A DNA stretch of 24,676 nt. Source: Porogramme epimiltina. Its lineage: Eukaryota; Basidiomycota; Agaricomycetes; Polyporales; Polyporaceae. Below are positions 1 through 9,147 of this stretch, piece after piece. Made by a program: the position numbers and the translations under genes. The notes beneath the pieces were generated by a model. That model was not told the DNA's origin. It saw nothing but the letters and a program-made list of their open reading frames with translations, and ran no database searches. The first letter of the stretch is position 1. Every line of letters begins with the position of its first letter. Location of the stretch: NCBI GenBank assembly GCA_900155495.1, contig FTLJ01000016.1, positions 1 to 24,676 of the forward strand, given 5' to 3'.

Positions 1-1
1 T

Positions 2-783
2 GACTGGGTGGTCGCGTACGCGTGGCGGAACGCGACGATGAGTGCGTTTGACCTCGGCCCGCTGATGTACGTCGTGAGCGAGGACACTGGGCCGAACGCG
101 ACGTGCAACCTCGTGTTCGAGCTCGCGAATTGGCACCTTGGGCTCGAGCCCGCAGGAGTGTGGATGGAGCGTCTCGGGTAGGAGGAGGTGCCGGAGGCGT
201 GGACGGAGGTCCGGGACAACCTCGCGCTGCTCCCTGTCGAGGATGGGCTGTATGCGGTCTACGAGGGGATTCTGAACGACTTCTGAGACATACCACCATA
301 TATGAATGGTCACCCTGCGTTGGTGAGCTTGTAGTACGGCTGGCTTCCGCTAACGGCAGACGTGAACCTCGACATGGCGAAGGTGACAGTGCAGAAAATA
401 CGGTCAGCAAGCTGGAACATAAGCAACTGCTGAGAGTGAGTGTGTGAGATCCTATCGTGGAGGAAGCAGCGTGGAACTCACCGACGTGCACCATTTGCAG
501 GTGGGACTTCCTGATGCTCTCCATGTCCGCTGCGCGAAACGGGGAAATAGAGAAGGCGACAGAGTGGCTATTGCACCCCCTGTCCGAGTTCAACGGTATC
601 GGCATGCCCGTAGGCCGAGTTAGAGTACCCACACCGTACTTCCCCAGGGACCGGTGCGTCGCTGTTCTATGCTGTCACGATGATGGCTCGAGGGTGCCAG
701 TGGGACGCGAGTCAGGAAGACGTGCCAGGGTTTCCGGAGGACGGGTGGAAGGTGCTTGTAGAGGGTATAAGCCTAGCCTTGTG
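2..783 (+). pseudogene. Decayed 3' end of a six-hairpin-glycosidase-like gene
   Basis: Reading from base 2 gives a protein-like C-terminal stretch (RNATMSAFDLGPLMYVVSED, then FELANWHLGLEPAGVWMERL, YGWLPLTADVNLDMAKV and, after 501, WDFLMLSMSAARNGEIEKAT) that I recognise as the end of a fungal alpha/alpha-toroid (six-hairpin) glycosidase. It is broken by in-frame stops at 179-181 (TAG), 284-286 (TGA), 332-334 (TAG) and 431-433 (TGA). A frame change near 650 restores a C-terminal reading (FYAVTMMARG, then PGFPEDGWKVLVEGISLAL) that ends at a stop at 781-783. A GTGAGT...TTGCAG segment at 436-500 fits a fossil 65-nt intron. The 5' part lies outside the window. The enzyme would normally be a secreted or cell-wall carbohydrase. 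The family assignment is from memory of fungal homologues. Damage to the frame is directly visible. Confidence 0.6.
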
Positions 784-881
784 ATCTTTATACCGGCGCC
801 CACTCTTCCGAGTCGTAGTAGGCATGAGTCGCGACGGAAGGTTGAGGGCTTCCGTCGGTCCGCCGTAGTGTTCAGTACATC

Positions 882-1000
882 GACGGGTACAGGCGGGTAT
901 GCGGGTCGGGTACGGGTTTGGCCCGGGTACGTCCCCATGAACCCCTACCCGGACCCGGGCGGGTATAGACCCGTACCCGTGGCGGGTTTACCCGACCCGT
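882..1000. repeat. GGGTA/TACCC-rich inverted-repeat patch
   Basis: About 120 bases made of variants of GGGTA or CGGGT in the left half and of TACCC or ACCCG in the right half, so the two halves are roughly complementary (for example GGGTCGGGTACGGGTTT on the left against ACCCGTACCC and ACCCGACCC on the right). G-runs cluster on one side and C-runs on the other, so a hairpin or G-quadruplex-like fold is possible. It lies just past the decayed glycosidase. It is not a canonical TTAGGG telomere repeat. Function unknown. Confidence 0.65.
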
Positions 1001-1261
1001 GGCATGCCCTAGCCACCCCCGATGTCGAACTGCACGCGTGGCTGGCAAATAGTCGAAGGCGGACAGGGTGTGGCGCAACTTGGGCCACGTGCCTTGCACC
1101 ACAAGCGTCGGCCGTCTCGGATGTCTGTGCGCCCAAGGCGGTGAGTGAACGGTTCTCGGCGCGAAGGAAGAGACAAGACCGATTCAAAGGCTCCTAAGGA
1201 CCGCTCTCGGGCTTCGGTCGGTGGGTTTGCCGTAGAGAAACACTGGGGGCGGCGCGCGCAG

Positions 1262-1373
1262 GGGAGGGCATGCACACGACGGGGATCATGGCATTCTGGC
1301 CCGCCGCGTTCGTGACAGCGAAGACAGTGTTCTCTGCGTTCTCCTTGGGGATGTCTACGACGAGCGGGAACTG
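1262..1373 (-). pseudogene. Cytochrome P450 shard (after the K-helix region)
   Basis: On the minus strand about 36 codons read FPLVVDIPKENAENTVFAV followed by TNAAGQNAMIPV. This is the stretch that follows the K-helix in many basidiomycete P450s (pattern PPV-x-IPK-x-S-x-ED-T, then TNAAGE, then IPVP). A stop lies immediately upstream in the same frame, no ExxR is visible beside it, and the heme loop never follows. It is therefore a relic, not a gene. It resembles the equivalent part of the second P450 relic at 10942-11433 (VDIPRKSTDDV). The call rests on motif resemblance only. Confidence 0.5.
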
Positions 1374-1942
1374 TTAGCGGCTGTGGCGCGCGAGACGGTT
1401 CGAGGAAAGTACCCACGCGAGGGATTAGCAGAGAGCCGAAATCTTCATATGTAGGGCGTTCTGCCAGCCGAGCAACCCGGCACGAGAGAAGGGGAGGCAC
1501 GTCACCAGGTGCGCGGTCAGAGGGGAGGACGGACTTGATGTTATGGTAGAGGTCGCGTCAGCTACGTTTGTTCGCCCGTGGGTCGTTTGCGGTCGAGATC
1601 TAGAGAGTGTTACCTGTTAGCAGAGTTGAATTCAAGGCTACGGGCGGCGTTGACGGGGAGAGGCCTAGGCTGTGGGCAGTGTAAGAGCACAAGGGAGGTA
1701 GAAAGGAAAGGCAGCCTCTGCGACCCTGCATGGGGCACTAGGTGCACCGTAGGTATGTAGCACGAGCGTGCCCGGTAAGTCAAAAGTTGGCTGGTAAGAG
1801 CAGCGCGGAGCGCAATATGGGGAAGCGGCGCGTTGATTGTTCTCAGCGCGCGCGAAGTAGAGCCAGGTCCGTCCCCGACGCGCAATAACGAGCCCCGTGA
1901 GACTGGCCCGCGACTTAGCTTTCGGCCCCTCCTTCGTCTGCA
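1374..1942. other. No recognisable gene; possible coding debris
   Basis: On the minus strand 1400-1556 reads openly for about 50 codons in a protein-like way (DLYHNIKSVLP, then GDVPPLL, then LAERPTYEDFG and LLIPRVGTFLE) and abuts the P450 shard in another frame. I cannot assign it to a family and see no start or splice context. 1560-1942 shows no convincing coding, RNA or repeat signal; the short open frames there overlap on both strands. Confidence 0.3.
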
Positions 1943-2650
1943 CTAGAGTCTGCGGTGAGCACGCGCGCGCGCCGGTGAGCATTGGTGACCGTCGTACGAG
2001 ATGATATCGAAGGGCAGCCTCACTGGTTTCGCGCGAACGTGCGCCTTCTGTCCCATTGGATCACGTGCTGAGTAAGCCTGCGGCAATCGCCGGTGGACTT
2101 GCTGCCCGCATCTTACGTAAGTTGGACACTTGATGACGGTCCACTCAATCGGACAGTCGACTCGACTTGCAACTGACCAGGATACAAATTGACACCGCAC
2201 GGACGCTTTTTTGGGATCAGGAAAAAGCTCGCCAATTCCGTTGCCTATATCCCACCGACATTTGGGAACTTTCAAAAGAAACTTCCGAGACACGCTCGTC
2301 GCTCGGAAACTATCCTCCGTGCCAACTCGAGGATGCAGCTTGAATGTGTACTGCATGTTTGGCGGAGGAGGCACCGGCGCTGCCTCTTCCTCCTTCATTG
2401 ATGCTCCCAAACATGAAGATGTCTCAGATTGAACGCAATGTGAATCGACTATGACGGGTTCATTGAGTTCAAGGTTTGCTCCATGCGTTTTACCCAGACT
2501 TACAGACGTCACTCCAACAATTTGGTGCTCATACACAGATGCGATGCACATATTCAAGTCGAAGGGCTGAGGCGACTCCCTCATGGAGTTCACAGCGATC
2601 GGAGTAGCTTCTACGACCATCATGGCACAATGCGCGCGCGTTTCCCACAC
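1943..2650 (-). CDS. Uncharacterised open frame, 235 codons, doubtful
   Basis: A single uninterrupted minus-strand frame of 235 codons starting at ATG 2650. It is not recognised. Visible features are a short acidic-proline patch (KEEEAAPVPPPP) near residues 86-97 and a basic C-terminal tail. There is no signal peptide, membrane segment or familiar motif. For DNA that is not strongly G+C-rich, this is longer than expected by chance, which is the only argument for it. The surroundings (decayed genes) favour a remnant or a chance frame. The true extent could be shorter or spliced. Confidence 0.2.
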   Translation of the reverse strand: MWETRAHCAMMVVEATPIAVNSMRESPQPFDLNMCIASVYEHQIVGVTSVSLGKTHGANLELNEPVIVDSHCVQSETSSCLGASMKEEEAAPVPPPPNMQYTFKLHPRVGTEDSFRATSVSRKFLLKVPKCRWDIGNGIGELFPDPKKASVRCQFVSWSVASRVDCPIEWTVIKCPTYVRCGQQVHRRLPQAYSARDPMGQKAHVRAKPVRLPFDIISYDGHQCSPARARAHRRL

Positions 2651-3193
2651 TTCGGCAGGCGGGCTATGAGCGACTGACTGGGTGGGTCCCCCTTGAGGGT
2701 TGTTTTACTCGTGGCGGGCGTGGTCGTATTGTAAAGTCTCAAGGATTCCACGCTCCAGATACAGTTGCGTGATGCGTATGAGCACTCGTCTGCCTTGACA
2801 TCCTCTTAATTGATCGTCGGTGACCCAGATTAGCCCGTCGCAGCGACTACACGCCGCTCATGCCAATGCACATTCGAGCTCATTGGCATATGAAAGGGTC
2901 CGAGCGACCTCAATATGTACGTCATTGACGATCATTCGTGAGAGTCTTCGTCATTCTACCCGTTCTCTATAGGCTCTCAAAATCCACCTCCCCAATGGGC
3001 GCCCAAGAAGAGGGAGATATCATTGTAATGACAGTCACAGGTACAGTAGCACTTATGCTTCTGATAATGCCTTGAGGCTGATCAATTCTGTCGGCCCGCG
3101 GCCCGGAGATGTAGGTTCTTTCAGGACGCCTTCTACTCCCGCCTCGTGACGAGGCTCCTGCGAATGGATGTAAGGAGGGCCCTAGGGTGACCT
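2651..3193. other. Intergenic, nothing recognised
   Basis: No coding stretch is supported. The only structure noticed is a 9-bp perfect inverted repeat, ATGCCAATG at 2860-2868 and CATTGGCAT at 2881-2889, with a 12-nt spacer. This is the upstream region of the WW-like membrane protein gene; no clear TATA box was identified. Confidence 0.4.
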
Positions 3194-5803
3194 GTGCCTA
3201 TCTCTCCCCCGCTCCTCTGCCCTCAAGCCCATATGGCTGGTGAAAGTGTCGCACCGTCTCCTGTTCAGGTCTTACCAGACGCAGACCCAGTCTGCGGTCA
3301 AGCTGCTGAAGGTATCGAGGGTAACGCCGCCCACGGTGATTTTACACACATTCTCTCACCGCTCCTCCCCGGTCTGACATATCCCCCCATTCTCTCGGAT
3401 GCAGCTCCGTCAGTGAAGCATGGGGTGCATATACCTCAACGCCAAGGACCACCCGCCTCGTTTGTCACTTGTAGCATGACGGTAGATCACAAGGACTCCT
3501 CGAGTCGCGGTGCAGAGCCCCCCGCGAACAAACCTAATAGCATAGAGAAGTATAGGGAGACTGTGCCTAGTAATCAGAAGGTATCTGAGGATATAACCAT
3601 ATTCCTTGGCACTGCTCCGGTGAGCATGTGGATGACAGCGAGGTATCAACAAGACCTGCTGTGCGTAGAGCTATCCCTGGGTCTCATCAATATAACCCTC
3701 TAACGACAAAATAGCGACACAATTCCTGAGAGGTACGACATGATCAACGCATTCAATGATATCCCGATCAGGTTTGCCTTTAGACCACTCCACTTCTTCA
3801 GGTTGATCCTAACTACGTGGTAGAGAGAGGTCTCTCGGGTCGGGTTGGTATCAATACATTCATCCAGAAGGTCATCCCTATTTCCGAAACAAGGTATGTC
3901 ACTTCATGTCCCCGCGGATTTCAGTGATCTCAATACGAGCAACCCCTGCAGAACTTCTACACCAACGAATATCTTTATGATTCGGGTAAGCTCCATCTGG
4001 TCGAGGCAACACGCCTGTTGCTCCTTCAGGAGCTGCAAAATTATCATGTTGATCCCGACGACGTTGAGGCGGGATTGCTCATGTACGTCGATGATGAGGG
4101 CGATGACGTCGGATGTTATTACCTGTGCAACGCGAGGACGGAAGAGGTGTTCTACTTGTCCCAGGTCAACAAAGCCTTCTTCTGCGACACAGAGAACACC
4201 CCTATCGTTAGTAGACATCACCTCAGTAAGTTGTATGGCACCCTACCTAGTGTGAAACGAAGGTTGCGAAGGCTGACTCTAGAATAGGTTTAGCGGCTCG
4301 GGGGCTATATTGGGACCACGTGTTCATGTTCCCCCATGGCCGTTGTCTCTCGAAAAGGAAAGTTCAAGGATTGCTTGATGAGATTGGTTTTTTTTGTCTC
4401 GGTGAGTGCTTAAATAATTCATATAGTATGAAGTTCGTGCAGCCAACCGGCGGTCCAGATCGAGAGATGACCAACGCGTCCATTGCACCATACGACCTAG
4501 ACATGCTCCATCATTTTCGTGAGATGATCAAGGACATCCGCACACATGGTAAGTAGCTGAGCAAAGCACTATGGGATTATATGAGCCCCTGATACATGCT
4601 GCGAGTGTAGTGGATCAGCATGTTGACGCTCATCAAATGGTCTGCTTCGGTGAGTGAGCCACCGTGCAACGTTAACTCCCATTTGATGCTATAGGCGATA
4701 TAATATAGCCCGCACTATGAGAACATTTCGTGAGTACTTGGGCGAATTTGGTCGAAGTCCGTTACTCACCATGGTTTTGACCAGTCGGAGAGAGAGTCAT
4801 TCGGTATCACGGGGAGCGCTGCGCACAGCTCGAGATGAATAAAAGCATACGAAAGCCACCTGACACGAGCTATCCATGGTGGTTCACCGTGATGAACTGG
4901 ATCCTCTTCTACTCGCCACACGTCTACGCTCAGCGCCTGAAGAACACATGGGTCGACCACCAAGTCAATTATCAGTACTGGAGGCAATTTATCGAGCAGC
5001 TCCACGACGATTGGAACGCGTATATCATTCCAGTATGTTTCTCCTACGAGCTCAGCTTTGAACTGTGCTGACAATGTTTCCAGACTACTGTCGTCCTTAT
5101 CGCCAACGTTAGCTTCCTAGCTATCCAGAGCGTCGATACCGATCATGTCAATCGCTCCGCTGGGCAGATCATGAGCTACATATCTCTCTTACTCGGCCTC
5201 GGAAGTATCCTCGCCTGTATCATCCTAGGGCGGCAACATCGCATCGCCGACCACCGATTCGCGGACGACGGAGTGAGTTCATATGTGGTCCAAATTGGGG
5301 GCTAGTGCTCACCCCATAGTCCAGTTAAACTATCTTGTACATCGGGCACTCAAACCTGGACGCATTGAGTTGCTTTCGGGCCTCTTCAGTGTTCCAACAG
5401 CACTATTCATATGGTCGTAAGTACACGCCGGCCCTTCTCTATACACTTCCTTGGGCATTAACGTCCCCTCGACAGACTCCTTTCGTTTGCTGGTGCGATC
5501 ACGTGGGATTGCTTCAGGCAGACAGGCATAATAACTCGAGCCCTCATCGGAGTTACCCTTGGTGTGACCACCCTCCTACTCGTTTTTGCCATATATAACG
5601 GGAATTGGGATACCGCAACAAGGGTCAAGCAGCTGTCGCGCAAGATATCCCGCTTAGGGAAGACCATCAGAAAAGCCCCTAGAAGCGCCACCACGAAGAT
5701 CGGTGCATTGTCGAAGTACCTCATTGCCAAGGCGCGCACATATTCGCCGAGCTTCAGTGCCAAAGCACGCGCACACTCCTCTGATGTTAGCGAGAAGGTC
5801 TAA
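3194..5803 (+). CDS. WW-like domain, multi-pass membrane protein (basidiomycete family)
   Basis: Eleven inferred exons: 3194-3619, 3828-3893, 3952-4225, 4294-4401, 4459-4548, 4611-4649, 4709-4729, 4785-5032, 5084-5272, 5325-5416, 5476-5803. All phases join and give about 626 residues. The N-terminus is Pro/Ser-rich and probably disordered. A WW-like motif (GWYQYIHPEGHPYFRNK) is encoded by exon 2 and lacks the second Trp of a true WW domain. An acidic middle part follows (DDEGDDVGCYYLCNARTEEV), then YWDHVFMFP, HYGE-like RYHGERCAQLE, and SPHVYAQRLKNTWVDH. About four hydrophobic segments form the C-terminal half (around VVLIANVSFLAI, ISLLLGLGSILACIIL, FSVPTALFIW, GVTLGVTTLLLVFAIY), ending in a basic, Ser-rich tail. 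I recognise this arrangement as a widespread basidiomycete family usually labelled WW domain-containing; its function is unknown. Exon 1 and the acceptor of exon 2 are the weakest parts: the first intron would be 208 nt against 51-68 nt for the rest. Exon 7 is a 21-nt microexon. Confidence 0.75.
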
Positions 5804-6201
5804 CGCTCGTACTCGCTTAACACGACCCGCGCTCAGCCATCTGTGTGGCCCAAGACGAATTACAACAATTCAGTGCCTACCCCCCAAGAGCCTGTATCCA
5901 CATTCCCCCACAAGCCTCCTAGAGCAAACTCACGGAGGAATGCGCTGTTGATGGTACTCATTCCGTCCACTGCTCTGAATACTGTTCTGGAGTCCCCCCC
6001 CCCCGGGCACGAAATATGCATGAAAATGTCACGGGAAATGGTTCTTCTTGCTTGGCGCGACTTGGGAAAATCTGATGTAGATGTCCACATGGTATGATTT
6101 CCCCAGACCGGGCATCGCACAACGGACACTAAGATGTGTCTCTACTGTAGAGTGACGTATGTAGTATAGGAAATCGATCGTGGGGGATGAACGAGCCCGG
6201 A
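5804..6201. other. Convergent intergenic region
   Basis: This lies between the stop codons of two convergent genes and must hold both 3' ends. An 11-nt cytosine run sits at 5994-6004. Short open frames on both strands overlap and match nothing I know. Confidence 0.4.
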
Positions 6202-8378
6202 TCAACGATTCGATACATCAACCACTACCAACCAACCGTCATTCGTCGCATACGCGATTCGATACCCGAGAACATCCCAGCCTCCCCGTGAATTCGCCTT
6301 GGGAGAGAACGTGTCGAGAGTGTGAATGTACCTGTAGCCAGACGGAAGCCATAGTACCCGAGATCTTGCCCCGCCGCGCCACGGTGCCCGCCAAACCCAC
6401 CCGTCAGACGTCACGTAGTAATTCGGATAATCGGTGGGAGGAGCAGATGCTCCGAATTCAGACGTAAAGTTCTCCTTGCTCTGTGCGGCACTGGGCCAGT
6501 ATTCGGGTGATGGGATCGGGGTGTAGCTGTCGCAAGTCACGACGGCGCGATTGTCGGTAGAGAACGAGACGCGGCCGAATCCATCTCTCGACGTGTTGAT
6601 ATGGAATTGGCCTAGGAAGCGGGGTTCATGACTGTCATCAAGCGGGTTCCGTAGCCTAGGAGGTTTGGGTGACAAAGACGCATGGTGTTGACAGAGAGCG
6701 GAGACGTCCCAAATGGAGACCTGTTCTCCCGGCTGTAACGGTATTCTTGCTCCACCGATTAGGCGCGAATTATCCAGCGAGAAAGAGAGACTGGTGATGG
6801 CGTAGGGATGGCCTGTAGCCCAGAGGATGGTGTTGGATGTGATGTCGCAAAGGCGCATGGCGGGATATCCAATCCAGGCCCGTATCGACGACAGTATTTC
6901 GTTCCTTGTAGAACCCATACACTTGACACGACCGCCCCCCTGATCGTCGAACCGGGCCGCACTGACGTATCTAAGCTTCTTGAGCGCTGTCACGCGCAGT
7001 CAGCAGCAGTAGGAGTAATATCACCAGAATCAAATGGGCCACTTACCCGCGGCAATTGTGGCACTATTGTTTGTGTCTTGTAATAGTAGTGACATTCCAT
7101 CGGCTATCCCCTATTTTGAGAGAGATGAAACGTCAATGGTTGGACTACCATATATAACGCATGGAAGAACGAACTTCGGCAACACTAAGCATGACGTTGA
7201 CGGCGGCTTGTGTGCCTTTGGTAGTGCCATTGATATCTGTGACAACGTGTTCGATGGAGAGGACTGTCTCGAGCTCCCGAAGCAACAGAGAATCAGTCTA
7301 ATCCTGACTTTCGTGCCATGCCTCGAGGCAACACACTTACTGTGAGACTAGCGACCAGCCGCGACAAAGCGTTAATATGGCCATTGAGCTCTTTCACGAC
7401 ATCGTCGCTACGTGCAACTTGTCCAAAACGTCCCCTACGACCCAATTCTTCCACCGCTGCAGAGATTCTTCCCACCTCTCTGCAATGCCGCAAAATGAGA
7501 AATTCGTACAGAAAGAACCCTCTTGCATGCGGTGACACACAACCTTGCGAAATGGTCTACCCCGTCTAGAAGTGTTAGAGAACACTTCGAAGGATCATCG
7601 CCGACTCGTTTGATAGCTTGAAACAAAGGAAGAACGTGCGTTTCTTCGAATGTGCCCTTGTTCGAGTCATATTTCTGCCAACGAAGAACATTGTTAGCTG
7701 GGTTTTATTACCCACGTGAGCTCTTTCACTTACATTGTAGATCTCAAATATGGCAAGCAGCGCACCAGTGGCAGCCTGGAGTGGCGGAAACACAACAGAC
7801 CCTTCTTTCACCACCTTGAGTACATTTGATAGGCCTCCTATACCCGTTTTCAGGAGAGCTGACCAATCGCGGCGAGATGTCTCGGATGCGTCGGAAGCAC
7901 GGCTGCTGGACTGGTCGGCGGGCCCTGAAGACGTACTCAACGCTCTAGAAGGATGGTGTGGTGGATATGGCTTGGTGTGGGGTGCCTCAGGGTCGGGTTT
8001 GATGCTCGTGTTCTCAGTAGGGGATGCCACCGTGGTTCGCTCTTGCTGTTCCTTCTCTCCTCCCGAAATGGTCTCATTGGACGACCGGATGGCGGCTAGC
8101 GCCGAGGGAGCTTCTGCCGGTGCTGTGTCGAGTTGCGCTGTAGTTTCATGAGAGAGCGGCGCGGGGGGTAACGGAGGGAGCTGGGTAGGTAGCTGGAGTG
8201 AGAGATCAAAGGAGAGACCATCTGATGCTGTTGTTTGCGAGGTGAGCGCCTGCAGAAACGGCGTAGTGGCGTACATACTTGGCCGTGTACTGGTTCGCGT
8301 CCGTCCCAACGAAAAGTTGGGAATAGAAGTGCACAAGAGTCCATGTGCTGTCCTCGTGAACTTTCTCCACAAGCGCAT
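6202..8378 (-). CDS. NLR-like protein lacking NACHT: N-terminal NLR domain joined to WD40-like repeats
   Basis: Six inferred exons on the minus strand: 8378-7734, 7674-7544, 7479-7341, 7273-7175, 7110-7047, 6986-6202. Introns are 59-67 nt, all phases agree, and the product is 620 residues. Residues 1-170 are Pro/Ser/Thr-rich. Residues 174-215 (SNVLKVVKEGSVVFPPLQAA, then LLAIFEIYNKYDSNKGTFEE) match the helical N-terminal domain that precedes NACHT in many basidiomycete NLR-like proteins. It continues as DHFAREVGRISAAVEELG and LNGHINALSRLVASLTLE. The usual pre-NACHT linker follows at about 376-398 (GGGRVKCMGSTRNEILSSI). Where a P-loop (GxxGxGKS/T) is expected, the chain passes at once into WD40-like sequence: GHPYAITSLSFSLDNSRL, VSIWDVSAL (about 418-453), a weaker repeat, and YRIAYATNDGWLVVVDVS at the C-terminus. 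No Walker A or B motif is seen. Such proteins act in non-self recognition or cell death in fungi (family knowledge). The start at 8378 is the first ATG of the open stretch; 8344 or 8276 with an extra 5' intron are alternatives. Confidence 0.7.
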
Positions 8379-9147
8379 GTCTTGTGTAACGGGCTTAGAT
8401 GGTGGAGCGTCGAGGAGGGAAGAGGAGTGCAGAGAGTTGGTAGAGAGGGCTGACGTTCAAGAGGTGGGGTCGCAGAGGACTGTGAACGTTCTTCCGAGAG
8501 GCGTGGTAGCCCTCTGCACCATGCTTGCGCTAACGTAGGAACAAAGGCAGGTCTCTGCGGAGATACCCGAATATGATTTTCGACGTGAGCTAGCGTGACA
8601 GACGCTGGTCCTTTGTTTGAGGTCAGAGACGATTATGCGGATGCCGCTCACACACACCTATACAGTGACCAAACCCGCGCGCTCGTGTCCCATTACTCAA
8701 TACATTGGCACCTCCGAGTCTCTTTCTGCCAACTCCTCCACCCATGACCTCCAGGCTGCCATTGGCGCCAAGTTTCTTCAGTTTCTGCAGTCCGTCTTTG
8801 GCATTTGCACGAGATCAGCAACACAGCGTAGTTACTAGGACGGCTTACTCACCTACCGAAGGAGTGTGTGCGGTGTGAGTTGCCCGACAGGCGTAGAAGC
8901 TGTCGACACTCGGTAGAACCAACCAAAAAGCCTCTGAGTCGTCGGCGCGTGGGGCGTGACCGTGCACGTGCATTTTCGCTGCTACGCCGAGGAGACACGC
9001 TCAGCCGAGAATGTGACTAACATCGTGACCGTTATGTCACATCTTAGTCAGGCCTATGCGTCACCCAAACGAAAGCCTACAAAGCGAGTCCATTCAGCCG
9101 TCTAGCTAATCGCCATTCAACGGATGGATCTTCCACCCCAGATATTA
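8379..9147. other. Intergenic, nothing recognised
   Basis: This lies between the start of the NLR-like gene and the stop of the F-box-like gene, both on the minus strand, so it should hold the former's promoter. On the minus strand the part just upstream of 8378 is pyrimidine-rich (CTCTTCCCTCCTC), as is common before fungal start sites. A 73-codon plus-strand frame at 8617-8838 was looked at and has no family resemblance. Confidence 0.35.

Noticed and set aside
882..1000. Telomere or telomere-scar interpretation of the GGGTA repeats
   Set aside because: The units are irregular CGGGTA variants, not TTAGGG, and the array inverts half-way within 120 bases.
882..1000. CRISPR-like array
   Set aside because: There are no constant repeats separated by unique spacers, and the host is eukaryotic.
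457..1197. A 246-codon plus-strand open frame
   Set aside because: Its first part is the legible end of the decayed glycosidase in one of its frames, and the rest runs through the GGGTA/TACCC repeat patch. It is a chance read-through, not a gene.
8617..8838. A 73-codon plus-strand frame between the NLR-like and F-box-like genes
   Set aside because: No family resemblance, no splice or promoter context, and a length expected by chance.
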